From Microbulbifer mangrovi (GTDB taxonomy: Bacteria; Pseudomonadota; Gammaproteobacteria; Pseudomonadales; Cellvibrionaceae): a stretch of DNA of 64,000 bases. The stretch is taken from positions 1 through 64,000 of the forward strand of contig NZ_LZDE01000347.1 of assembly GCF_002009015.1 (NCBI RefSeq), written 5' to 3'. Numbering within the stretch: the stretch's first letter is position 1; every line of letters begins with the position of its first letter. Positions 48,400-56,553 of the stretch are shown piece after piece. A program made the translations under genes and the position numbers. The notes under the pieces were generated by a model. The model searched no databases, was not told where the DNA came from, and saw only the letters and a program-made list of their open reading frames with translations.

Positions 48400-49953
48400 T
48401 TAATCCAGGGTTTCACACAGAGCCAGGCCGTCGCTGCGCGGATCTGTCGCGCATTCGACGCGGCCGTTGGCATCGATATAAATACCCCCGGCGTGGCCCA
48501 TCATTTCAATATGCTGTGGTACCGGTCGTATCTCGTGACCGAGCGCGGCGAGCTGGGGACCGATACGCTCATAGAGCGCCTGCTCCATTTTCAGGTCCAT
48601 GGACGTCTCGCCCCAGGTACGCCCCAACAGCCATCGACCTTCGGCAATGGCATCTGCCAGTGGCAGCCCCTGGTAGAAGCGGCGCGCGAACACTGCCGCC
48701 TGGGTTTGCGGCTGCCCTTCCCCGCCCATGGTGCCGTAGGCGACACGACCGCCATCCACAAAATTGGCCATCGCCGGGTTCAGTGTGTGGAAAGGTTTTT
48801 TTCCCGGTGCCACAAAGTTGCGCGAAGCGGGATCGCGGGAAAAACCCAGGCCGCGGTTATTCCACACCAGGCCCAGTTCCGGCAACACCACGCCGGATCC
48901 GAATTCCCAGTAAACACTCTGGATAAAACTCACCAGCGTGCCGTCCCTGTCCAAAGCGCCCATCCATACGGTATCGCCGGGTTCCGCTACTTTGCCCCAC
49001 GGGCGCGCGCAGTCCGGGTGGATATTCGCAGCCAGTTGACGGATATGTTCCGGCTGTAACAAGTGCTCCCACTGGTCGCTCAGACTCGCCGGGTCTGCCA
49101 CTTCGCGATCGCGCACCAGGAAAGCCTGCTTGGTGGATTCGATCAGGTGATGCACCCGCTGCAATTCGTCCCAATCCTCCTGATACAACTCGTCGTAAAT
49201 GGCAAGAATCAGCAGCGAAGCGACGCCCTGAGTAGGCGCCCCCAGATTGAACAGCTGGGCGAGAGACGTCTTCACCGAAAGTGGCGGTTGCAGATCGGCA
49301 TGGCAATCCTGGAAATCCGCTGCGCGCAGGGGGCTTCCTGCGGATTCCAGAGCCGTAGCCATTTCCTCTGCCAGGGCACCGCGGTAAAAACTGTCCAGCC
49401 CCTCCGCCGCCAGCCGCTCGAAAAGCGCTCCCAAGCGAGGGTTGCGCAGCCGTGCTCCACTGGACGGCAGTTTGCCGTCGGGGTAGTAAAGCTGCTGAAT
49501 ATCCTCGCACCCTTCCGCCTCACACTTTCGCAGCGCGGCGACCAGGCTTTCGGTTACCTCTATCCCCTCCTCACAGCCGCGCCGCGCCTCGGCAAAAAGC
49601 GTTTGCAATGGCTGCAACTCGGTAAACTGCCCAATATAGTCACGTGCGGCCTGCCAACCGGCCACGGTACCGGCAGAGGTAAACGCGGCGCTGGCACCGC
49701 GGCTGGGCGGCGCTAGCTGTGGATCGATGGCTGCGGCCGCACGCCCGGCGGCATCAATGGCCACGGGCGCTTCACCCGCGCGCTGAATCAGCCAGAAACC
49801 ATCGCCACCGAGGCTGTTCATATGGGGGTAGTGCACGGCAATGGCAGCCGCGGCGGCTACCATTGCGTCCACGGCGGAACCGCCGTTGCGCAGAATTTCC
49901 ATTCCCGCCTCGGTCGCTTTGAAATGCGGTGCGGTAAAGGCAATGTTTGTCAT
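48400..49953 (-). CDS. hpxW: Ntn-hydrolase of the gamma-glutamyltransferase family, probable oxamate amidohydrolase
   Basis: A 517-residue GGT-like enzyme that matures by self-cleavage. The likely nucleophile Thr is in PGDTVWMGALDRDG near residue 330, differing from the GTTHxS of true GGTs. There is no signal peptide, so it is cytoplasmic, unlike most GGTs. Klebsiella HpxW, an oxamate amidohydrolase, has this type of sequence and the same pathway neighbours. Here it heads an operon with pucG and allC, and hpxX/hpxY lie at 53.1-54.8 kb. A generic GGT role is the alternative. Confidence 0.78.
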   Translation of the reverse strand: MTNIAFTAPHFKATEAGMEILRNGGSAVDAMVAAAAAIAVHYPHMNSLGGDGFWLIQRAGEAPVAIDAAGRAAAAIDPQLAPPSRGASAAFTSAGTVAGWQAARDYIGQFTELQPLQTLFAEARRGCEEGIEVTESLVAALRKCEAEGCEDIQQLYYPDGKLPSSGARLRNPRLGALFERLAAEGLDSFYRGALAEEMATALESAGSPLRAADFQDCHADLQPPLSVKTSLAQLFNLGAPTQGVASLLILAIYDELYQEDWDELQRVHHLIESTKQAFLVRDREVADPASLSDQWEHLLQPEHIRQLAANIHPDCARPWGKVAEPGDTVWMGALDRDGTLVSFIQSVYWEFGSGVVLPELGLVWNNRGLGFSRDPASRNFVAPGKKPFHTLNPAMANFVDGGRVAYGTMGGEGQPQTQAAVFARRFYQGLPLADAIAEGRWLLGRTWGETSMDLKMEQALYERIGPQLAALGHEIRPVPQHIEMMGHAGGIYIDANGRVECATDPRSDGLALCETLD

Positions 49954-50049
49954 GAATATTTTCCGACTGTTTTTCTTGTTTCGCGGGGACGCCGAGAAAG
50001 CGGTACCAGTTTGCGCCCTGCAGCAGGCTGCAACATTTGCGCCAAATTC

Positions 50050-50065
50050 CTGTCCAATCGGTTAA
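50050..50065. promoter_or_regulatory. RutR-like operator 6 (hpxW/puuE)
   Basis: CTGTCCAATCGGTTAA followed by six T. The left half is strong, while the right half starts C instead of T. It lies about 100 bases from the hpxW start and probably governs that promoter. Confidence 0.7.
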
Positions 50066-50264
50066 TTTTTTAAAACGATCAGCACTGGCGCCATCGTGGC
50101 GACCACTGAGTGCCACGGATAGACCAATTTCCAGCCAACCAGGTGCACCAGCAAAAAGCATCGAAGCAACGGCGTGCACAGCCATGTTGCACTGTACACA
50201 GATCCCTATCCCAAAGGCGCGACTCAGCATTACTTTTAACTGCCCGCCACCACCAGAATAAAAC

Positions 50265-50280
50265 TTATCTAGATGGTCAG
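50265..50280. promoter_or_regulatory. RutR-like operator 7 (puuE)
   Basis: TTATCTAGATGGTCAG followed by six T. The right half TGGTCAG is strong and the left half weak. It directly abuts the -35 box of the predicted puuE promoter. Confidence 0.65.
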
Positions 50281-50284
50281 TTTT

Positions 50285-50313
50285 TTGCATTATTCTCGTA
50301 AACGGCATAAATG
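50285..50313 (+). promoter_or_regulatory. Predicted puuE promoter
   Basis: TTGCAT (50285-50290), 17-base spacer, TAAATG (50308-50313). The start codon follows at 50330 after GGAG. The operator ends 4 bases before the -35 box, as expected for repression. Confidence 0.5.
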
Positions 50314-50329
50314 TGCAAATGGAGCGCCC

Positions 50330-51247
50330 ATGAATACCCCCTACCCGCGTGACCTGATTGGCTACGGTGCCGAGCCACCACAAGTGCGCTGGCCGGGCAA
50401 TGCCCGTGTCGCGGTACAGTTTGTTATCAATTATGAGGAAGGCGCAGAGAACTGCGTGCTGCACGGCGATGCGCGTTCGGAAACCTTTCTTTCAGAGATC
50501 ATTGGTGCCCAAGCCTACCCCATGCGCCATATGAGCATGGAATCTCTGTACGAATACGGCAGCCGCGCCGGCTTCTGGCGATTGTGGCGGCTGTTTCAGG
50601 CGTTTGATTTTCCGGTCACCGTGTACGGTGTCGCCATGGCACTGGAGCGCAACCCGCAGGTGGTAGAAGCGATGCTGAGAGCGGAGTGGGAAATCGCCAG
50701 CCATGGCTATCGCTGGATCGACCACCAGTTTATGCCCGAGGAAGAAGAGCGTGAACAAATTACGCGGGCGATAGAGGTACACCAACGGGTAACCGGTAGC
50801 CGCCCGCTGGGCTGGTACACCGGACGCGACAGCCCCAACACCCGCCGACTTATCCAGGAATTGGGCGGCTTCCTGTACGACTCCGATTCCTACGCGGACG
50901 ATCTGCCTTACTGGACGGAGGGACGCCAGGGACCCCACCTGGTGGTTCCCTATACCCTGGACAGCAACGATATGCGTTTTGCCACCGCACAGGGATTTCA
51001 TACCGGCGAGCAGTTTTTCACTTATCTGAAGGATTCTTTCGACACACTCTACGAGGAAGGCATCAGTCATCCCAAGATGCTGAGTGTGGGGCTGCACTGT
51101 CGCATCATCGGTCGCCCGGGCCGCCTGCAGGGACTGAAACGTTTCCTGCAGTATCTCCGTGAAAAGTCCGGAGTCTGGGTTTGCCGGCGCGAGGAAATCG
51201 CCCGGCACTGGCACAAGCATCATCCTCCAGGAAATAGCGCAAAGTAA
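50330..51247 (+). CDS. puuE: Allantoinase, PuuE (polysaccharide-deacetylase-like) type
   Basis: A 305-residue enzyme that opens allantoin to allantoate. It belongs to the cofactor-simple PuuE class, related to carbohydrate esterase family 4, not to the zinc amidohydrolase AllB. Segments typical of PuuE: YPRDLIGYG, VQFVINYEEGAENC, IASHGYRWIDHQ and GWYTGRDSPNTRRL. The ATG at 50330 has GGAG six bases upstream; the frame is open further but without family sequence. First gene of puuE-DUF1330. Confidence 0.95.
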   Translation: MNTPYPRDLIGYGAEPPQVRWPGNARVAVQFVINYEEGAENCVLHGDARSETFLSEIIGAQAYPMRHMSMESLYEYGSRAGFWRLWRLFQAFDFPVTVYGVAMALERNPQVVEAMLRAEWEIASHGYRWIDHQFMPEEEEREQITRAIEVHQRVTGSRPLGWYTGRDSPNTRRLIQELGGFLYDSDSYADDLPYWTEGRQGPHLVVPYTLDSNDMRFATAQGFHTGEQFFTYLKDSFDTLYEEGISHPKMLSVGLHCRIIGRPGRLQGLKRFLQYLREKSGVWVCRREEIARHWHKHHPPGNSAK

Positions 51248-51322
51248 TCAGGCAAAACCATCCAAGCGAAACCATCCAGGCAAATAATTCAGCCAGAAAA
51301 CAGTCGATAAAAGGAAAGTACC

Positions 51323-51616
51323 GTGAGTGCATTCGTTATTGTGGATATCAAAGTCAGAAATCCAGCGGAGTACAGCCGTTATATCGAGCTGATCACCCCG
51401 TCAGTCGCCCATTACAATGGCCGCTATCTGGTGCGCGGCGGCAAACCACAGACCCTCGACGGCGACTGGGTGTCCGAACGCATAGTAATCATGGAGTACC
51501 CGAGCCGTGAACAGGCCCAGGCCTGGCTCACAGATCCGGCGCTTGTCGATATTCACAACATGCGACGGGACAACAGCTACCAGTGCGACATGTTGCTGTG
51601 TGACGGGGTGAATTGA
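51323..51616 (+). CDS. DUF1330 family protein
   Basis: A 97-residue ferredoxin-like-fold protein of the DUF1330 family: FVIVDIKVRNPAEYSRYIE at the start, GRYLVRGGKPQTLDGDW in the middle, and VIMEYPSREQAQAWL after it. There is no signal peptide or catalytic signature I can name. The GTG at 51323 follows AAGGA. It lies 75 bases after puuE, in the same direction, and converges with a uric-acid/xanthine-type permease. The setting suggests an accessory or enzymatic step near allantoin, but that is unproven. Confidence 0.8.
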   Translation: MSAFVIVDIKVRNPAEYSRYIELITPSVAHYNGRYLVRGGKPQTLDGDWVSERIVIMEYPSREQAQAWLTDPALVDIHNMRRDNSYQCDMLLCDGVN

Positions 51617-51619
51617 CAT

Positions 51620-52981
51620 CTAGACTTCCGAGTTGGTTGCCGCACCGGCCGCGGCGGGCAATAGATGACGAGTTGCCTCTATCAATAGCGCGATCACCGC
51701 GCCGGTAGAAATGGGAAATTGAAGCAACGATGCCAATCGCTCCGGTAGAAACGGCAGATACCGGGCCAGCAGCGATACGATAACGCCGCCGGCCACTGCG
51801 GTGAGTACCAGCGGCCAGCTCTTCACACTGTTATCGCCGGCATTCACGATATCGATACCCGCCAGCATGACCAGGAAGAACATGAGCAGAGTAGCGCCAT
51901 ACACCAGCGCCGGTGGTATGGCGATAAACAGCCCCGCCACTAACGGCGAGGCGCCGAGCAGACAAAGAAATATCGCCACAAAGCGACCGATATAAGGGCT
52001 GCAGACACCGGTGAGGCGAATCACACCATTATTCTGACTGAAGGAAGTATTGGGAAAACTCCCGAACAGCGCAGCAAGAAAGGAATTAAAGGCATCGCCA
52101 CTCAGGCCACCGCGCACCCGCTGCCAATAGTTGTCTGAACCCACTTTGATTGAAGACAGACGGCTGGTAGCAGTGAGATCGCCCAGGGTTTCTACCGAGG
52201 AGATAAAAAATACCGGCAGTAGCACCGCCACTACACCGATATCTACCGCCAGGGGAAAGTGATTGAACTCGGGTACAAAAACCGGCTCCAGATCTTTCAG
52301 ACCGGAAAAATCTACCAGTCCGAAAAACAGGGCAATCGCAAAAGCCACCAGCAGACCAAAGGTAATACTGGCGATACGCAGATAGCGATTACGCTGGCGG
52401 GATAAAAACAGGGTGACACCGAACACCGCAGTCGCCAGCAGCGGCACAAGCCAGGGAGCATCACCGGCCTGCTTGAAAGCCGTAAACTCGCGCCACAGAT
52501 TTTGCAGCGTGGTGTACACCAAAGTGGCGCCAATCAGGATCACCGCTGTACCGGTGACATTGGTGGAGATCAATAAACGCAAACGTTGCACGAAGCGCGC
52601 GCAGATACCGACAACCAGTGCGCACACCGCGCAACTGCCCAACACGATACCAAGGGCCTGCTGCGGAACGTGGCTTTCGAGCAAAAGAAAATACACAGCC
52701 AGTATCGGGCCGATAAAAGTAAAGCTAGTGCCCTGGATACTGAGCAAGCCGGAACCCAGTGGTCCCAGGCGATGAATCTGAATAAACGTGGCAATACCGG
52801 AGATAAACAGAGACGCCGAAACCAGGTAAGCAGTATCTGCGTCCGCCAGCTGCATTCCGTGAGCGAGAATCAGTGGTGGCGTGATCACCGCGCCAAACAC
52901 CGCCAGCAGGTGCTGTAATGCAATCAATAGCGAGGCGGGTAGCGGCGGGCGCTCATCAAAATGGATGGCGATGTGTTTCAT
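51620..52981 (-). CDS. NCS2/NAT-family permease for xanthine, uric acid or uracil
   Basis: A 453-residue permease with about 14 helices. LQHLLAVFGAVITPPLI, SIQGTSFTFIGP (TM3 His replaced by Gln/Gly pattern) and GSFPNTSFSQNNGVIRLTG, a close match to the NAT signature, put it in the nucleobase-ascorbate branch rather than the AzgA branch. In this locus urate or xanthine is the most likely substrate. It is convergent with the DUF1330 gene, 3 bases apart, and divergent from hpxX. Confidence 0.92.
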   Translation of the reverse strand: MKHIAIHFDERPPLPASLLIALQHLLAVFGAVITPPLILAHGMQLADADTAYLVSASLFISGIATFIQIHRLGPLGSGLLSIQGTSFTFIGPILAVYFLLLESHVPQQALGIVLGSCAVCALVVGICARFVQRLRLLISTNVTGTAVILIGATLVYTTLQNLWREFTAFKQAGDAPWLVPLLATAVFGVTLFLSRQRNRYLRIASITFGLLVAFAIALFFGLVDFSGLKDLEPVFVPEFNHFPLAVDIGVVAVLLPVFFISSVETLGDLTATSRLSSIKVGSDNYWQRVRGGLSGDAFNSFLAALFGSFPNTSFSQNNGVIRLTGVCSPYIGRFVAIFLCLLGASPLVAGLFIAIPPALVYGATLLMFFLVMLAGIDIVNAGDNSVKSWPLVLTAVAGGVIVSLLARYLPFLPERLASLLQFPISTGAVIALLIEATRHLLPAAAGAATNSEV

Positions 52982-53035
52982 GATTTATCTCTTTTATCAG
53001 GCCTTATCCCTTAACGAGAGCAAGAGCCATGCCAC

Positions 53036-53099
53036 GCAGCATTTACCCATGAACAGTATTTACCCATGAACAGTATTTATCGATGAACAGCATTTCTGC
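53036..53099. repeat. 17-bp tandem repeat, about 3.7 copies
   Basis: Units ATGAACAGTATTTACCC (53049-53065), ATGAACAGTATTTATCG (53066-53082) and ATGAACAGCATTTCTGC (53083-53099), preceded by a partial unit ending GCATTTACCC. Each unit starts with ATG. The third ATG is in frame with hpxX, which can mislead start calling. It lies between a divergent permease and hpxX. Confidence 0.85.
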
Positions 53100-53115
53100 A
53101 GATAAGGATCACAGC

Positions 53116-53349
53116 ATGAGCAATAAAACTAACCTCGACCCGGAGGCTTACCTGGAACTGATGCAGTCGACAATGGGTATTCCCGTACGCGAGGAATGGA
53201 AAGCCGGTGTATGTCAGCACCTGGCCAACGCTGCGCGGATGGCCGATATCGTGGACGCTGCTGATTTGGACTCGGATAGCCTGGAGCTGGCGGGTGTCTT
53301 CGAGCCGGACAAAGGCCGCGGGAACGCATCCACGGAGGATGCACTGTGA
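53116..53349 (+). CDS. hpxX: AtzG/HpxX-like small subunit
   Basis: A 77-residue helical protein of the AtzG-like (DUF4089) family that binds and stabilises an amidase of the AtzE type. The ATG at 53116 has AGGA 8 bases upstream; an in-frame ATG at 53083 lies within a tandem repeat and adds a non-conserved tail. The stop overlaps the start of the amidase by 4 bases, so subunits are made in step. In Klebsiella, HpxX/HpxY take part in oxalurate breakdown; the same is inferred here. Confidence 0.8.
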   Translation: MSNKTNLDPEAYLELMQSTMGIPVREEWKAGVCQHLANAARMADIVDAADLDSDSLELAGVFEPDKGRGNASTEDAL

Positions 53350-54764
53350 AAGATTTTCTTTTCTCCAGCGCCAGTGAAATCGCCGCGGGTGTCAGTACTG
53401 GCCGCTTTACCGCCGGCAAAGTGGTGGATTCCTTTCTCACGCACATCGCACAGAGAAACCCACCCCTGAATGCCTTTACCGCAGTGCTGTCAGAGCGGGC
53501 TATCGCCAGAGCGGCAGATATCGACGTTCAACTGGCACAGGGTAAAAAACCGGGCCCACTCGCAGGAGTACCCTTCGCGGTAAAAAACCTGTTCGATATC
53601 CGCGACCTCCCCACCCTCGCCGGCTCGGCGATCAATACCGCCAATACACCGGCACGGGCGGACGCGCTATTGATCCGTCGCCTCGAAGAGCAAGGCGCAA
53701 TACTGGTGGGCGCGCTGGGCATGGGGGAATACGCCTACGACTTTACCGGAGAGAACGCGCACTATGGAAACTGCGCAAATCCCTGGAATACCACCCATAT
53801 GAGTGGAGGCTCCTCCTCCGGTTCCGGAAGTGCGGTCGGCGGCGGTCTGGTGCCGCTGACCCTGGGATCCGACACCAACGGTTCGATCCGCGTGCCGTCC
53901 TCTTTCTGCGGCATTTTTGGCCTCAAACCCACTTATGGTCGCCTCCCCCGCAGTGGTACCTACCCTTTTAGCGACAGCCTTGATCACCTCGGTCCCATGG
54001 CACGCAACAGTCACGACCTAGCGCTCGCATTCGATGCCATGCAGGGCTACAGCAACAGTGACCATGCCTGTTCTGACCGGCCAGAAATAAACTCAGTCGA
54101 AGCTTTAAACAAAGGATTGGAGGGGCTGCGGTTCGCCCGCGCCGCTGGCTATTTTTCCCTTGAGGAGTACCCCCAGGCCGCCCGCGCAGTGGACAAGGTA
54201 TGCCGGGCTCTGGACTGCACTGCAGAGATAGAGTTACCGGGTACCCTGGAGGGCCGCTCTGCGGCTTACCTGATTACCAATGTCGAGGGTAGCCGTCTGC
54301 ATTTACCGCGGCTGCGCACAAGACCGCAGAACTTCGACCCGGATACTCGCGACCGGTTTATCGCCGGTGCCATGCTGCCGGCGAGCTGGTACGCACGGGC
54401 GCAGCAGGTGCGTCACTGGTATGCCAAAAAAGCGGGCGAGGTATTTAGCAATGTGGATATCATCATTGCCGCGGCAACCCCGTGCGTGGCACCGCCCATG
54501 GGCGAGAAAACCCTGACCATCCGCGGTGAGGCACAGCCCTTGCGCCCCAATCTGGGTTATTTTACCCAGCCGATCTCCGCCGCTGGCCTGCCGAGCTGCG
54601 TGGTACCAACGCTGGATGAGGAGAGCGGCTTGCCCATCGGCGTGCAGATCATAGCAGCGCCCTGGCGGGAGGACCTGTGCCTGCGGGTAGCCCATGCGCT
54701 GGAGCAACGTGGCTTCGCGGCACTCGAACCGGGCGCCATACCAGAAAACTCCATCACTGTCTGA
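53346..54764 (+). CDS. hpxY: Amidase-signature enzyme, AtzE/HpxY-like, probable oxalurate amidohydrolase
   Basis: A 472-residue amidase-signature enzyme. The Ser-cisSer-Lys triad is visible: Lys in PFAVKNLFDIRD, cis-Ser in SGGSSSGSGSAVGGG, and nucleophile Ser in SDTNGSIRVPSSF. The last ~130 residues fit the AtzE type. AtzE is a 1-carboxybiuret hydrolase in cyanuric acid breakdown. Here, without cyanuric genes but with pucG, hpxW and hpxX nearby, oxalurate is the more likely substrate. A third Klebsiella partner, hpxZ (SnoaL-like), is not seen in the window. Confidence 0.78.
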   Translation: MKDFLFSSASEIAAGVSTGRFTAGKVVDSFLTHIAQRNPPLNAFTAVLSERAIARAADIDVQLAQGKKPGPLAGVPFAVKNLFDIRDLPTLAGSAINTANTPARADALLIRRLEEQGAILVGALGMGEYAYDFTGENAHYGNCANPWNTTHMSGGSSSGSGSAVGGGLVPLTLGSDTNGSIRVPSSFCGIFGLKPTYGRLPRSGTYPFSDSLDHLGPMARNSHDLALAFDAMQGYSNSDHACSDRPEINSVEALNKGLEGLRFARAAGYFSLEEYPQAARAVDKVCRALDCTAEIELPGTLEGRSAAYLITNVEGSRLHLPRLRTRPQNFDPDTRDRFIAGAMLPASWYARAQQVRHWYAKKAGEVFSNVDIIIAAATPCVAPPMGEKTLTIRGEAQPLRPNLGYFTQPISAAGLPSCVVPTLDEESGLPIGVQIIAAPWREDLCLRVAHALEQRGFAALEPGAIPENSITV

Positions 54765-54770
54765 CAAAAC

Positions 54771-54804
54771 GAAGAGACCCCGCTCATTGGCGGGGTCTCT
54801 TTTC
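54771..54804. terminator. Bidirectional terminator between hpxY and the 5'-nucleotidase
   Basis: Perfect 11-bp stem AGAGACCCCGC (54773-54783) / GCGGGGTCTCT (54790-54800), 6-base loop, then TTT. It serves two convergent genes. Confidence 0.9.
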
Positions 54805-54825
54805 AGCATCATCCCATTTTCTGGT

Positions 54826-56421
54826 TCAAAACTCTGCCGGCGATATGCTCTCACGTCCGGCCAACAGTTCCTGTACTGCCGTGAAATCTACGACCCCGCT
54901 ATTTACATAGGTAGGCTTATCCAGCAGGGGCGGATAACCATCGCCTCCCGCCGCAAGAAAACTGTTGGTGGCAAGTCGGTAAAGCTTTTCGGGGTTCAGG
55001 GGCTGGTTTTCCTCGCCAACAACAATATCCCCATCGCCGTTAAAAGACATGCCGGAAAACTGTATACCGCGGCGGTTTCCGCCGGACAAGCCAATGGCCT
55101 CGAAATATTGCTGCAACTCTGTACCGTTCAGATCCACATAACCAATCGTGTTCGCAAACGGCATTACCTGCATCAGCGATTTGACGGTAACGTCCCCTTC
55201 ATACAGATTGTCCCGAATACCTCCACTATTGGTGATGGCAATATCCGCGCGCGAATACTGTATGAAGGCCCGCGTGATCAGACTCCCCAGCGGACTCACA
55301 TTGTAAGGTTCACGTCTTTCGCGGCGATCAAAGGTTTTTTCCGCGCGAGTGATGACTTCGCTCAAGGCCTCGCCGCCTTTGTCCTGGTAGCCCTGTAAAA
55401 ATGACTGTAATTCCGCATCCGGAGTTATACTGGCCAGAACAGTGTCCTGCCCATCGCCCTTCCCTGCCTTCAGATTGACGGGTATTAACTGGTAGTTCAC
55501 CAGCTGTACGGAGTCCTTGTCGATAACAAGATCTGCACGCCCGACATATTTACCCCACTCATGCGCCTGCATGATCCAGGTGTCGTTTTCGAAGTCGGGT
55601 TTGCAGGGAGCGCCGGGCTGATAATCCCTGATCACATCTCCCACTTTATCCGTGCACACCGGCTGCTGGGAGTGTCCGCCCACAATCAGGTCAATGCCAT
55701 CTACGGCTTTGGCGAGGGCAACATCGGTGCCGATGTCATTGATATCATGCCCCATATGGGTAAGCGCGATGACCACATCGGCTTTGTCCTGAAGCTCCGG
55801 CAATAACGCGGCCATTTCCTTTTCCGGCAGAACAAAGTCGAGTCCCTCTACGTGTTCCGGGTTGCCGATATATTCGGTGGACTGGGTAATCAGGCCGACG
55901 ACCGCGATGCGCTTCCCGCCCTTGTCGAAAACCTTGTAGGGCTCGAACAGGCGCTTGCCATTGGCGTCGTAGGTGTTCGCTGACAGAAAATCGAAGCTGG
56001 ACCACGCCTGCTGCTTTCTGATCACTTCAAGCGGATTGTCAAATTCGTGGTTGCCCACAGCCATGGCGTCGTAGCCCATACGGCTCATGCCTTTGAAGTC
56101 CGGCTCCGCGTCCTGCATATCCGACTCCGGTACGCCGGTATTGACATCGCCGCCTGACAACAAGAGCGTATAGCCACCGTCCGCATTGACTTCCGCACGG
56201 ACCTGATCGACCAGGGCCTTGCGCGCGGCCATACCGTATTCGCCGTCGCTGTTGTGCCAGAAGCGACCGTGGTTGTCGTTGGTGTGTAACAGGGTCAGAC
56301 GGATAGACTCGTCCGTCCGGGCTGCGGGCGTTTCCGGCTGACACCCGGAAATCAATAGCAGCGCTACCAGCAGAGTTGTGTAAAAACGTATGCCTTGCGG
56401 ATTTGTTTTCTGTTTGGACAT
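54826..56421 (-). CDS. Lipoprotein 5'-nucleotidase, UshA/NadN-like
   Basis: A 531-residue lipoprotein (lipobox LLLISGCQ, Cys near residue 27) with a metallophosphatase domain: LLHTNDNHGRF, LSGGDVNTG, VGNHEFDNP, LTHMGHD and VGGHSQQP carry the two-metal site. The C-terminal 5'-nucleotidase domain has ITNSGGIRDNLYEG and a substrate-binding Phe/Tyr region. It should release nucleosides from nucleotides in the envelope. The ATG at 56421 follows GGAG at good spacing; the longer open frame upstream adds no signal. It lies between the amidase and the TonB receptor. Confidence 0.92.
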   Translation of the reverse strand: MSKQKTNPQGIRFYTTLLVALLLISGCQPETPAARTDESIRLTLLHTNDNHGRFWHNSDGEYGMAARKALVDQVRAEVNADGGYTLLLSGGDVNTGVPESDMQDAEPDFKGMSRMGYDAMAVGNHEFDNPLEVIRKQQAWSSFDFLSANTYDANGKRLFEPYKVFDKGGKRIAVVGLITQSTEYIGNPEHVEGLDFVLPEKEMAALLPELQDKADVVIALTHMGHDINDIGTDVALAKAVDGIDLIVGGHSQQPVCTDKVGDVIRDYQPGAPCKPDFENDTWIMQAHEWGKYVGRADLVIDKDSVQLVNYQLIPVNLKAGKGDGQDTVLASITPDAELQSFLQGYQDKGGEALSEVITRAEKTFDRRERREPYNVSPLGSLITRAFIQYSRADIAITNSGGIRDNLYEGDVTVKSLMQVMPFANTIGYVDLNGTELQQYFEAIGLSGGNRRGIQFSGMSFNGDGDIVVGEENQPLNPEKLYRLATNSFLAAGGDGYPPLLDKPTYVNSGVVDFTAVQELLAGRESISPAEF

Positions 56422-56504
56422 GGTAGCTCCGGCATGGTTTGTATGTATTTTCTTACCCGGTATTTTTACGCAGTTGAAGCACCGCGTACCGGGGATATTC
56501 ACGC

Positions 56505-56532
56505 AAAAAAGCCGGCGCTGATGCGCCGGCTT
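56505..56532 (-). terminator. Terminator of the TonB receptor gene
   Basis: Stem GCCGGCGC (56511-56518) / GCGCCGGC (56523-56530), followed on the minus strand by a T-run (A at 56505-56510 on plus). Confidence 0.85.
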
Positions 56533-56553
56533 AAATGACTACTGATACCGGGA

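Larger units (their letters stand above)
49954..50329. promoter_or_regulatory. Divergent promoter region, hpxW / puuE
   Basis: A 376-base gap between two divergent units with two locus operators (50050-50065 and 50265-50280) and one plausible promoter for puuE. No small gene is supported. Confidence 0.6.

Noticed and set aside
48400-49953. Classical periplasmic gamma-glutamyltransferase
   Set aside because: No signal peptide, a different nucleophile context (GDTVW), and placement in a ureide operon point to HpxW.
53036-53099. CRISPR-like repeat
   Set aside because: Units are 17 bp, directly adjacent without spacers, and there are no cas genes; it is a plain tandem repeat.
53346-54764. Aminoacyl-tRNA amidotransferase subunit GatA
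   Set aside because: It lacks gatB/gatC neighbours and is coupled to an AtzG-like subunit instead.
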